Below, piece by piece: positions 42,860 through 53,329 of a stretch of 64,000 nucleotides of DNA. The notes under the pieces were generated by a model that had not been told where the DNA came from, searched no databases, and saw only the letters and a program-made list of their open reading frames with translations. The translations under genes were made by a program, and so were the position numbers. Source of the DNA: Acytostelium subglobosum LB1 (taxonomy: Eukaryota; Evosea; Eumycetozoa; Acytosteliales; Acytosteliaceae); NCBI RefSeq assembly GCF_000787575.1, contig NW_012236493.1, positions 1 to 64,000 of the forward strand. Direction: 5' to 3'. Every line of letters starts with the position of its first letter. The stretch's first letter is position 1.

Positions 42860-45800
42860 TTAGAAGGTTGAGGAGTCCTCTGACCTATTATTGTTTGTGG
42901 TTGTCGATCCACCTCTGGTGCTGTTGTTGCCAGACATGTTCTGCATGCTGGTGTTGGTGGAGCCTGTTGATCGGCGCATTCCGCCAAGATGTCCCTGGTT
43001 GTAAGAGATCAGTATACTTATAACTGGAATGATCTCGGTGATGATCAGTCCAACAAAACTGAACACAATGTTGGATGGCTCGGTGCCAACCAATATCAGA
43101 ACAAAGATACAATGCAGAATGAATCCGACCGAGCATGTGGAGGCCACCAAGAAGATCTTCTTCTGGTACTTGGTGCGCTTGACCTGGCGCTCAGTCTGCT
43201 GGTTCTTTGAGCCCACCAGGTTGTAGATTGACCAGCCAAAGTAGACAAAGGCCGAGCCGATGATCAGAGATATCACCGCCTGCACCACCGCGTAGAATAT
43301 TGAGACGGCGCGCTGAGGGGTGGTGCTGCTGGGGATGACAGTCATTCGTGCGCCGCACTCGCTAGCAGGCTGCTTCTTGGAGAAGTTGAACACCAACACA
43401 ATGATGATGAAGATGATGTAGATGATCACGTTGATGACGATAATCATTTGTCTGAATCGTTCAAAGAACTTGACGTGTAGCTTCGAGCTAACAATGACAT
43501 ACCACAGCACGACAATGATAGAGAATGATGTGAAGTAGATGAATGTGGGCAATACAACAAGGATGTAGTCGGCCACCAGTGAGTTGGACAGCTTGCCAGA
43601 GGGCAGCATGAAGAAATAGATCGAGCGGATCGTGATGAACGTGGTGATTGCCAGCAGTAGGCCATGGACCAGCTTGAAGCGGACACTGTTGTGAATTAAC
43701 TTGTAGCCGACAAACACTAGCTGGACGAATCCCCAAACGGCATTCACTCCAAAGAGCACAGCCAGAGTGTAGATGAGACCTGTGGTGGTCTGGTCAAACA
43801 GGTGTTTGGTGGCAGTGCGCCACTCTGATAATCTGATGATCGGGAAGTAGGTCGATGAGTCTGTGTTGTTGACTGTGACATTGGCACAAAGGTAATTGAG
43901 TCCACTTGCCACTGATAGGTGGAATGTTTGGAGACCAAGAGGGATTAGGGTCTTGGTATCATTGGCACTCTGTTGAGCAAAGTCGAGGATGGGGAAGTCT
44001 GAGGTGGTCGATCCGCCAAGCAGACAAAGGGTGAATGAGTCCACACCTTGGTGCTGGAGCTTGACTCCATCATTGAGAATCGTTCCAATATTGGCACCCT
44101 TATCATTGAATATTGCAAAACTACCAGGCTTCTTGTATGATACAAAGGCTGAGCTCAATGATGCTGTGGCCGTGGAGGTGTAGAGTTGCTTGCTAATCTG
44201 GGATACCAACACACTCACGCATGACAATGGCACTGATTGGGGTGTGAACAGGAGCTGTCCAATGTTGAAGGTGAAGTTGGATGATGACTGGGCACATGCG
44301 GTCGTCGTTCCAAGCAGGATTGCCGAAGAACCAAAGCATTGTGATCCTCCTGGTCCAGAGCAACTGCATGCGATTGAGTCCAGATTCTCTTGGAGACGAT
44401 TCATTCGACACATGGCAGATGAGCGCATCAGGTCGACAAGACGTCCATAGAATGCATTCTGGATGGCTTTGGCAAAGCGGTCAAAGTCAAAGGTTGGACC
44501 CCAGGTGGTAGGCTTGACCGCACCACCCTTGATCCATTGAGCCTTGACCATGACACCTGGCATCCATCTTGCCTGTGTCCACGTGAACTTATTGGTCCAT
44601 TGATGATCGCTGACCCCACAGCCTGTGCACTGACTTATATTCATCTCGTTGAATCGGTACTGATTGGCCAAAGCTGCATAGCTGCGGTCTGGCACCTGGC
44701 ATCCCATCTGCTCCTCACATCTCGTCCTGTTGTTCTCTGATTGAGTCCACCACGTGCCACCCTGCTGCGTGCATTCTGCTTCATTGAAGACCTCTGGGAA
44801 ATGTGCATAACAACCCATTGGGGAATCATTCTGCTCGTTCACCTTGCATGTTGGAGGGTCCATGTTGAGTGGGCGCGGGAACATACACTTGCCAAGACCG
44901 TCTGGATAGTTGATCGTGTTGGCCTGTTGGAAGAAGTATGAGTCTGAGCACACTCCAACATTATCACACTCATCCTTTGTCAGACATTCGTTGCCCTTGA
45001 GGTTGCACAAGTTAACTGGGCTGTCCTCAGGTCCCACTATAGACGCACATTCAGAGGTTGAGGTGATGGTGCTGCAGTCAACCCAGAGGTGTTTCTTGGA
45101 TTGACATGTGGTCTTGTTCGTAGATAGTGCCAATCNGGCAGAAGCCTCTGTTGTCCCATATTCCACCAAGGACAAAGTTGAGACAATCGTCTTCAGTGAT
45201 GTTGATCGGCTGGACGACACAACCGGTGAATCCAGCACATGAGTAGCCACATTTCTCGCTGCATTGACCTCGGGCTTTGCATTCGGATTCGGACAAGTTG
45301 GGCGCGTATTGTCCATTCGGGAGCAGACACACATTAGACGAGTTACATGCGCCACTGCTGCCAGAGAGATCAGGGAACTTGAAACAGGATGTTTGATTGT
45401 TTGGACAATAGCCACAGAAGTTGCCATTGGGACATGCAGCTGCCTGACATGTTGCGTTGTTTGGCGCACAAGTTGGACAGATGCTGACCTGTTCGCACTG
45501 TGTCTGAGTGGCCTGTTCGGGGTAGAAGCCAAAGCCACTAAAGTATCCATCGTAGCAAATGTCGTGTACGGTGAGACATGTGTTGTCCAGACAGTGTGGC
45601 GCGGGGTAGCAATAGTCCTGGATCTGTGATGACTCATATGTGCTGTACTTGCGATACTGTAGGCCAGTGTATGTTGAGCAGTCGTCGGTCAAGAACAACT
45701 TGTACATCTGATCGACCAGTGTGTTGATGTTCTGTACGCTTCCCAGACCAACTTGATACTTGAGGAAGTAGAGTGTGGCCGGTGTAGACTCATTGAGCAC

Positions 45801-48240
45801 ACAGTACAGGTAGGCCTTGTCCTGTGACACACGGCTTGGTTCACAGACCCTGCTGTAAAGGTTACAGCTGACTCGTTGTACTCCAGTGGCATTGTTGGTG
45901 TTACACATGTCATCATTCTCACAATACACGTCAGAGTAGACATCTTTGCATGATCTCAATGTCCTGTCAATGTTTAGACGGAACTCTTTGTAGTCCGACT
46001 GAGGAATAGTGCATTCTCCACGATTGATACTCGACAATGCATTGAAGTATTCATCCAAGATCGATGAAGTACATCCAACACTTGAACATTGTGCCTGTAC
46101 AGCGTCTAAAGTAGTAGATTGATTGATTGAGTGAGCGAGTGGTTTATGATCAAACTATGAAGTTATACTTACTCGTTTGAACACCAAGGAAGATTGGAGT
46201 TGGTACGGATACATTCCTCTCACTGCAACATTGTACAAATTGTAGACCAGTGTTACAACATGGGTCGGAGAGGTACCTTGGATCAGAGCTAAGGTACTGA
46301 CAAGTGGTAGTGGATTGTGTAGTCTGTACAGTTTGGATCGATAGTAGTTGATTGGCCTGTTCCACACATCCATACCATGGATCACGTAGAGTATGAGCAT
46401 CAATCTCATAACGTAATGTCGATACATTAGAGTACAACGTCTCCTCAAATATCTTATTCTCCTTTGTCTTCATATCCTCCAATATCAACTGGTAATCAGT
46501 GTAATTACACTTGATCACTCCTTGTTGGAATCGAACTGGTCCCTCTAAGGCCTAGTGGTGGAGTGGGTAAGGAGGAGTAAGTATGGAATCATTCCAGACC
46601 ACAATGATGATTAATACTAACATTTCCATTGGAGTCGATCAATCGGTTGGTGAAGGTAAGGGTCGAGTTGAGAAGTTTGTTGAAGTCGCTGATGACTTTG
46701 ACTGATGGATACACGCTGTAGGATAGGAGGAATGCAGCTTGGAATGAGTTGGACTTGGGTGTGTTGATGGGCTCATTGAAATAGAGGTTGGAGAAGAAGT
46801 TGATATCACTAAATATTGGATTGGAGTATAATGGCACGGGTACTGGCCACAGTGGGTTGTTGTACAATCGAGGGAAGAGTACAGAGAATGAAGAGTCGCC
46901 CCAATCATTACAAGTGTAGACCTCGCCGTCTGGAGTAGTGAGTGTTGCCGATCCCAATAAATTGTATGATCCACCTCTCGGATAATTGCTTGTGATTGGT
47001 GTTCGCCACTTTGGTGCGCTGGAAGTAAATGTAAATGTAAAGTTGGTCTCATAGAATGAGTAGAACGCCAATATACAATATCCNTTGCTGTTCCATTCTC
47101 GAATGGTCCAATCTCGAGCAATCCTGAGTTCTCGTCTGAGAGTGAGTCGGGGTCAGGGGAGTAAGTATGGATGGAATTAATCCAGACTCAATCAATCAAT
47201 TATTAATACTTACTTGTGTCAGAGATTGCCCATTTGAATTGCCCAGGGTTTGAGCTGGGGAGGTAGTTTTCGTCGGATAAGTATAACATTGTGCTCTGGT
47301 TGAGGTAGGGGACACCAATGGCCAAGGTCATTCTCTTGTCAACCACGAATGTGTAGAATGTGTATGAGTCCATGTTGTTGTGTACACCTTTGACTTGCTC
47401 ACCATCATTGATACATTGATGTGTTGGCAACACCTGTGTACATTTAGGCTGACTGTTATCAATCTTGTTGACGGGTCCCGAGTACAAAGTCAATGAAAAT
47501 GATACCATTGATGAGTGAGGCACCACTGTGAAGAAGAATGTACCATTGGTCCATGATTGGAATGGATAGATTGGAAGATTATCCGAAGGACATACGTCCA
47601 TCACCGTCAACATATCCGACATTTCCAATCCAGTATACCTTGCAATCAATGTAGTCTCCGCGCCCTTTGTTCCCTCATACAATGTCACGTCGCCCTGATC
47701 CTGGCCAATGTAAATCTAACAATAGTCATTGATTGATTAAGTGAGTTAGTCAGTGGGAGTGAGTGAGTGGAATGTTTCCAGACTCAGACATACCCTTATT
47801 CCTTCGCAATACTTGGTGTTGGCTTTGTAACGGAATGACATGTTTTGAGTGACGTTGTCAAAGCGATAGGTTTGATTTGCTTGGATTGTGGTCCATGTGT
47901 CATTGCATCGATCGTAGAATTGTCCACTGCCAATTGTTGTGCGTGTTGGACATGTTGGACATGATGGATTCAACTTTTTTGGACATTCATTGTGATCGGT
48001 GTAGTCACAGGTGCAGTCAATCGTTGGAGGTGCTGGGCATGTGAAGTTAGGACATGTCACGACCTGATTGAAGTAAAGCTCACTGTCAAATGCAATGTCA
48101 ATCAATGCAAAGTTCATATCAACGCCCAACACATTTGTACTCTTCTGGACAATTGTTGCTGATTGAATATTCATTGCTCCAGCGCTGGACACCATAATCA
48201 TGAACAACACTAGTGTGATTGAGACAATCCATCGTTCCAT
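42860..48240 (-). CDS. Large Cys-rich receptor with TOM1/THH1-type seven-helix C-terminus
   Basis: Five exons (48240-47794, 47715-47214, 47135-46622, 46551-46173, 46105-42860) encode about 1695 aa. A signal peptide (SITLVLFMIMVSSAGA) precedes an ectodomain of about 1300 residues. It has a CPNFTCPAPPTIDCTCDYTD segment, many N-glycosylation sites and Cys-rich repeats (e.g. CPTCAPNNATC, CSEKCGYSCAGFTGC). The C-terminal part has seven hydrophobic helices (first GLIYTLAVLFGVNAVWGFVQ, last IVFSFVGLIITEIIPVISIL) resembling the THH1/TOM1/TOM3 family, and a Ser/Asn-rich cytosolic tail. It is probably a surface receptor. Each of the two N's (47084 in exon 3, 45135 in exon 5) coincides with a frame change. 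The two offsets cancel over the full length, so I read them as base-calling ambiguity and not decay. Confidence 0.85.
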
Positions 48241-49389
48241 GATATGATCGTGTTATGACTGGTTGATTGATTGTGATTAAGTGAATGGAATAAATACAAA
48301 TAATAATAATAATAATAGTACAAATAATTAAAAATCAGAAAGGAATTAGTAACAAGTGATCAACCAATCAATAAATCAATCACATGACATGACATGACAT
48401 TGAGTACAATGATCAACTCAAAGGGGGATGTTCTTGATTGGTTATAAGGTTGCACACAATCATCCATAGAATTGTTGTTGGAGTTGATGAGCAGGAGGAC
48501 CTGGTGCACCTTATTTGTTGAGAGTTGATGAAGATGACAGACTATTTAGATTGAGATGGTTTCGTGTTTGTGTGTTAGGACCTATCTATCCTCGTAGATT
48601 TAATAATGTCCTCATGAGGATATGGGCCTAGTTCGGGCCTAGATGGGGGTCGCAAAGTAATAAAGCGATAAAACTTTTAAAATATCTGTTTGATCAAGTG
48701 TGATTAATTGTGTCAGTGTTGTGTGTGGATGTGGGTGTTTGATGGGTCATACTTGCACCGAAAGATCAATGTAATCGTTAGAGTATGTTGATGGGTTTTG
48801 GAGACTTTCCAGAGGGGCGATCACATCACGTGGTTGACCTGGCATGCCCCGAAACTTGTCTATTGCTAAACCTTTTTCCCTTTGCACCTATCTTGCATGT
48901 AGGTAGGAGGATAAGATCTCTCCAAGTTGGTCATGACAAACTTTTAGTTAGAGCAATGTTTGCTAGATGGAAACTTGCACCAAACAATCAAATATTGTGA
49001 CCCGCCTTTCATCATCAAATGTTTGAACAGGTACAGCAGTGCAGTGCTCTACCTATTCCTATCCCTATCCCTACTCCTACACAATGGCCACACATCTGGT
49101 ACCATACTTTAAGTCGTACGACATTGATATCCAAAACAAGCTTTGACAGTCTATGTACAAGTACATAATGTTGTTGGTGTCGCCTCTACACCAATTAAAC
49201 TTAGATTGATCGATTGATGGATGGTCTCCTCATCATCTACGAATATGACGCGTCTTGTGTAAGAGTGTAGTGTACTGAATGAACATATATTGAACTGACT
49301 AAGGGGAGAGTGAGAGAGAGTGACTGTACTTCCTCATTGCTACATGTTTATATATATATATATCAATTGACCATTGACTGTCCGCGTAC
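48241..49389. other. Intergenic between receptor and GT49 genes
   Basis: This 1.15-kb spacer starts with the receptor promoter. It holds (CATGA)n-like repeats at about 48382-48400, a 12-bp palindrome TCCTCATGAGGA near 48608-48621, a GGGCCTAGTTCGGGCCTAG direct repeat at about 48626-48645, and TATCCCTA-type repeats at 49057-49078. A 71-codon frame at 48785-49000 lacks any recognisable motif and I do not call it. Confidence 0.45.
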
Positions 49390-51315
49390 CTAACTAGCTA
49401 CCAAGGCTTTTGGGTTAAATTCGGTCCAGACATTGTTAAGCTCGTCATGAGACATTGTTGAGACATGCTTCATCTGGACTGGATTGAAGTAGTTGGGGAA
49501 GTATTTGAAGGTGATCTCGGTGATTGATTCGTACCAACTGCTGAATATCCACTCCTTGTCCGCCGTGGTCCTGTTGGACCATGTGGTCGATGATGGGTGC
49601 TCCATGTGTACCATGTATGCCTCGGGCATCACCAAGAACTTGAACTCGAGCAAGTGTAGAAAGTAGATGTGCGACACCTTGTCCCAGCCATAACCTGCGA
49701 ATCGCTCGTCGTAGGCGATGGTCGAGCGGTGCACCACGCCAAACGGCTCCCAATGGTGGCGGTGATGCGCTGCATAGAGCTCTTTGGCGCCCCTCCACTT
49801 GGCCACGTTGGTCGGGCCATGCGCCTCCTCGTAGGCAATGTCGAGGATGGAGCGTGCCCTTTTCTGTTTGATTAGACTGACCATCTCATTCTTGTCCTGG
49901 GGGAAAAGCTCGGTGTTGTTCATCGAGTATCCATCGAGCTCAAATGCGGGCACCACAAAGAAGACGTTGGTAGGGTAGTTGGTGATGTATAGGTTGTGCT
50001 TGATGTGATCGTTCAGACGATTCGACACGACAAAGTCCACGTCCACGGTGAACACGTAGTCGGTCTTGCTCAGCTCGATGGCAATGTTGCGCAGTTCGTT
50101 GATTGGGTACATCTTGTCTTTGTTGCCCGACTTCATGTACGCCAGATGCAGGTCGACATTGTCCAACTTCTTGGCAATGACCCAGCTCTCGAGCATTTTG
50201 TCCAGCTCCTTGACGTCCTTTTGCTCCTTGATGTAGAGCACCACGGACATGGGACCATCCCACTGCATGCACAGCTCCAGCAGTCGTGCGAATCGCGATA
50301 TGTCCAGCTGCGCAGTGATTGTAGTGTCGGTTTTCAGATTGAATCGACGTGTCGATCGCTTGTAGAATGGCACCACTCTGCGTTGCTCCCAAGTCAAGCC
50401 TCGCGTCTTGAACTCGTCGCCAATCATCTCTGACAGTCTCGCCTTTTCATTGTTGTTGTTGTTGTCGTTGTCATTTTCATTGTCATATCGCTGCAGGTTC
50501 ATCTTGACACTGGGCTCTTTCTTTTGACTGACGTGCTTGACGGTCAACGATGTGTTGGCTATCAGCGCAACGCCCGACTGCTCGGTGAATATATAGCAAG
50601 TAACATAATTGAGTGGCTTCTGTGAGTACATGACCAATGATGCGCGCGATGTGATTGAGCCCAGACTGTTGTGATTATCGTTCAGGAATCTTCTGATTTC
50701 TTTCTTTTGCAGCTTGGGCGACACCTCCTTTAGACGAAACACCGGATGGCCGCTACCATCCCCGTTGGGCACGGTGAAGGTGCTCTCTGTGTCAGAGATG
50801 TCCTCGGGCTCAAAGTCTTGATTGGATGCTCGCATCCTAAGATTGAGGTTGCCCTTTAGGTTGAGGTTGATGTAGTCGACGTCCAAGCGCAGCTCGTAGT
50901 AGCCGGCGCTCCGGAACGTTGTGTGATTGCGCAGGTCCACCGGTTGGAACAGGCCGCTCCAATGGAGGTCGTAACTTTGATAGATTGCCACAACGTGTCG
51001 TGGATAGGAGTGAGAGTTGACCGAGAAGTGACCAATGCGATTGTATCTACCGTACTCGCGCCAGCCTATCGAGTTCCACTCAAAGTTGTGATTGAACAGC
51101 AAGTTGCCCGAGCTGGCCATCTCGGGCGTTGCTGTAAGGCGATGCAAGTAGCGCTCTGCGTCATGCTTGAGTGGATGGCAGAGTGTATCATCCGTTCTGA
51201 GCAGGCCATAGAGCACGTAGGCTATATTAAGTGCACACAACAACACTACCAACAGCCTAACATTGACATTGATTATCGGTTTTCTTTTGTTTTGTTGCAA
51301 CAGAGCATTACGCAT
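49390..51315 (-). CDS. Long-form GT49 glycosyltransferase with N-terminal jelly-roll-like module, copy 2
   Basis: A single exon encodes 641 aa. The anchor lies at about residues 20-38 (VRLLVVLLCALNIAYVLYG). The N-terminal module mirrors 40889-42787: LLFNHNFEWNSIGWREYG, LFQPVDLRNHTTFRSAGYYE and LDVDYINLNLKGNLNLRMRA. An Asn-rich insert (DNENDNDNNNNNEKARL) separates it from the GT49 domain: LDISRFARLLELCMQWDGPM, YPINELRNIAIELSKTDYVF, VDVDFVVSNRLNDHI, YDERFAGYGWDKVSHIYFLH, HMEHPSSTTW. All catalytic blocks are intact. The substrate is unknown. It is next to the third GT10 gene on the same strand, repeating the GT49-GT10 neighbourhood seen at 10-16 kb. Confidence 0.88.
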   Translation of the reverse strand: MRNALLQQNKRKPIINVNVRLLVVLLCALNIAYVLYGLLRTDDTLCHPLKHDAERYLHRLTATPEMASSGNLLFNHNFEWNSIGWREYGRYNRIGHFSVNSHSYPRHVVAIYQSYDLHWSGLFQPVDLRNHTTFRSAGYYELRLDVDYINLNLKGNLNLRMRASNQDFEPEDISDTESTFTVPNGDGSGHPVFRLKEVSPKLQKKEIRRFLNDNHNSLGSITSRASLVMYSQKPLNYVTCYIFTEQSGVALIANTSLTVKHVSQKKEPSVKMNLQRYDNENDNDNNNNNEKARLSEMIGDEFKTRGLTWEQRRVVPFYKRSTRRFNLKTDTTITAQLDISRFARLLELCMQWDGPMSVVLYIKEQKDVKELDKMLESWVIAKKLDNVDLHLAYMKSGNKDKMYPINELRNIAIELSKTDYVFTVDVDFVVSNRLNDHIKHNLYITNYPTNVFFVVPAFELDGYSMNNTELFPQDKNEMVSLIKQKRARSILDIAYEEAHGPTNVAKWRGAKELYAAHHRHHWEPFGVVHRSTIAYDERFAGYGWDKVSHIYFLHLLEFKFLVMPEAYMVHMEHPSSTTWSNRTTADKEWIFSSWYESITEITFKYFPNYFNPVQMKHVSTMSHDELNNVWTEFNPKALVAS

Positions 51316-51362
51316 ATCTTATCTTTGTTGTTGTTTTTCATATATATATATATTATATATAT

Positions 51363-51393
<31 letters not shown>

Positions 51394-51698
51394 TGTATAT
51401 ATGTATTGTATAGTATTATATTAATATTAATACAGTGAAGTCCTTGGTTATTATTAGAATGATGATGAATAAATAAATGCATTAAGAGTTTTTGACTTAG
51501 GTCGTCTTGCAAAAAAATGAAGGTGGGATCAGGCAAGGGTTGACCAGTCGAGGGTTGAGGGCGAGGGTAGGGTAGGGTAAGGGTAGGGTAGGGTAGGGTA
51601 GGGTAAGGGTAGGGTAAGGGTTGAAGGCGAGAGCGAAGGAGTAGAGGGATGTCAAGAGATAATATTTATTCAATAGTTTTATTCAATTAATCAATCAA
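51316..51698. other. Intergenic with (TA)n and telomere-like repeats
   Basis: The left half (51338-51420) is TATATA/TGTATGTA-rich promoter-like DNA of the GT49 gene. The right half holds the GGGTA array described separately, downstream of the GT10 gene. Confidence 0.6.
51552..51636. repeat. Telomere-like GGGTA / GGGTAA array
   Basis: About a dozen GGGTA and GGGTAA units, framed by GGGTTGAGGGCGA on the left and GGGTTGAAGGCGAGAGCG on the right. Read on the strand of the adjacent fucosyltransferase, it is a CCCTAC/CCCTTAC array just after the gene, comparable to the CCCTTG/CCCTCG array after the first GT10 gene. Confidence 0.9.
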
Positions 51699-52982
51699 TT
51701 AAATGATTGATTTGTAGGCTTCTGGACAGATGATTATTTTTGGATCGGCAATGGCATTCTTCCGAGGAAAGATATTCATGTTGTGTTTAAACTTAATGTA
51801 TAGTTTGAAGAGATCACATATTGAATTGTTATTGTAGAATTTATCGCCCCATTTCCTTAATGTCTCTGGATTCTCTCGCCATGCGAAATACTTTCGATAC
51901 TCTTCGTCGTTGTGATCCAGGTAAAGTAGTCGATCCACCAAATCATCGATTTTCTTGAAATCCTTAACATATATATATGATCCAGGTGGCATGTACTGTA
52001 ATGTTGTCTCGTGACCCAAGTACACGGGCACTACACCATTCATCAAACATAACAGTGCCTTCTCCGAGATGTAATATGGACAGTTTGAATTCTCCAGTGC
52101 AAAGTAGAACTTGTATGTCTTCATCACTGCGATCTTGCTTTTGTCTCGTTGTTCAATCGTGTTATATCTTCCGCCTCCTGGCGGCTCGTCTTTGTTATGC
52201 AAACAGCCTCCATAGCTGTCGACGTGCATCTTGTCCATGACGCGACGCATGAATTTGATGCGCTCGCTTTCATTCTTTGATCCGCTAATCTCCATATTGC
52301 AGATGGTGGTGAACCACGATGCCACGCGGCCTGGTTGTCTCAGCTTCATTGCGCTCTCAAAGTTGAATGGTCTAGTCAGCTCTTGCTCGTAGAACTTGTC
52401 AAAGTCGGCTTTGAACAAGTATGACACGGTGATATCGGAATGTGGATATGGATGGAAACTGATCGTCCAGTTGAAGTACTCCATGCAGCTGGGTGTGCCA
52501 AAGCATTTGCCATATATGTTGCCGGCCGACTCGAGGCCATACAGCACCTTGACCTGGCGGTCAGGGTGTGGCATTGTGATCATCCAATCTGTAGTGGAGG
52601 CATTGAGATCCGATGCAAAGTAGAAAATGCCATCCACTTCATCTACTCTCGAGTGGTCATAAGTGAACTCGATAACTGTTCGATTGTATCCACATTGATG
52701 AACACCTGCTATTGGAGCTGGTCCGCCCCATTCATTATTGCCCAACAAGAACAATACCGTCTCATTGGTGTCAAGTAATACATTATTATTATTAATATTT
52801 TTAAGGTCCATCCGTAGAGTATCCATCATTATTTTAGCTTCATTGTCATCCAATAGTACAATCCATATATATATAACAGTGAGAAGTATTGATAGTAACA
52901 ACATAAAACCAATCAATATTCTATATTTTGAAATTGATGAACTAGTTGTCGTAGTAATTGTTGTTGTTGGTGTGTCCATCAT
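51699..52982 (-). CDS. GT10 alpha-1,3-fucosyltransferase-like protein, copy 3
   Basis: A single exon encodes 427 aa. The anchor is at about residues 22-46 (ILIGFMLLLSILLTVIYIWI). Like copy 1 it has FLLGNNEWGGPAP near the start of the luminal part and then HVDSYGGCLHNKDEPPGG, YKFYFALENSNCPYYISEKA, LMNGVVPVYLGHETTLQYMP and the C-terminal FPRKNAIADP. It is closer to copy 1 (13132-14424) than to copy 2, judging by the shared Thr-rich start, stem length and LDHNDxEYRKYFAWRENPET. All expected donor-site residues are kept. Codon use is more AT-rich than in copies 1 and 2. Confidence 0.88.
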   Translation of the reverse strand: MMDTPTTTITTTTSSSISKYRILIGFMLLLSILLTVIYIWIVLLDDNEAKIMMDTLRMDLKNINNNNVLLDTNETVLFLLGNNEWGGPAPIAGVHQCGYNRTVIEFTYDHSRVDEVDGIFYFASDLNASTTDWMITMPHPDRQVKVLYGLESAGNIYGKCFGTPSCMEYFNWTISFHPYPHSDITVSYLFKADFDKFYEQELTRPFNFESAMKLRQPGRVASWFTTICNMEISGSKNESERIKFMRRVMDKMHVDSYGGCLHNKDEPPGGGRYNTIEQRDKSKIAVMKTYKFYFALENSNCPYYISEKALLCLMNGVVPVYLGHETTLQYMPPGSYIYVKDFKKIDDLVDRLLYLDHNDEEYRKYFAWRENPETLRKWGDKFYNNNSICDLFKLYIKFKHNMNIFPRKNAIADPKIIICPEAYKSII

Positions 52983-53329
52983 TATTATATATATATAATT
53001 ATATAATTATATATCTCTCTTTCTCTCTCTCTCTTTTGTTACAATATAGAATCTCAGTCCCAACTATAATTATAATAATGTCTCTTCAATATCAAACGTC
53101 GATTCTTTTTGTCTGTTATTAATATTTTGGGAATCCAGTGAAAAATTGCCATATTTTAAGATCAGATCATAGAATGCCACCGAGGCTTGAACAACACCTA
53201 GTAGCATACGTTGCCCAACCCTTACCCTGGGTAACAATAGCCAATACAATCAGATTGCAATAATTATAATTTTATTATGGTGGACCTTGTCATACTCTAA
53301 GGACAACGTCAATGATTCTATATATATTA
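52983..53329. other. Intergenic, upstream of GT10 copy 3
   Basis: A 347-bp AT-rich spacer with TATATAATTATATAATTATATA followed by (CT)n (52988-53035). No exon seen. Confidence 0.55.

Noticed and set aside
48785-49000. 71-codon plus-strand frame between receptor and GT49
   Set aside because: No recognisable motif and codon use unlike neighbouring genes; no promoter or splice support.
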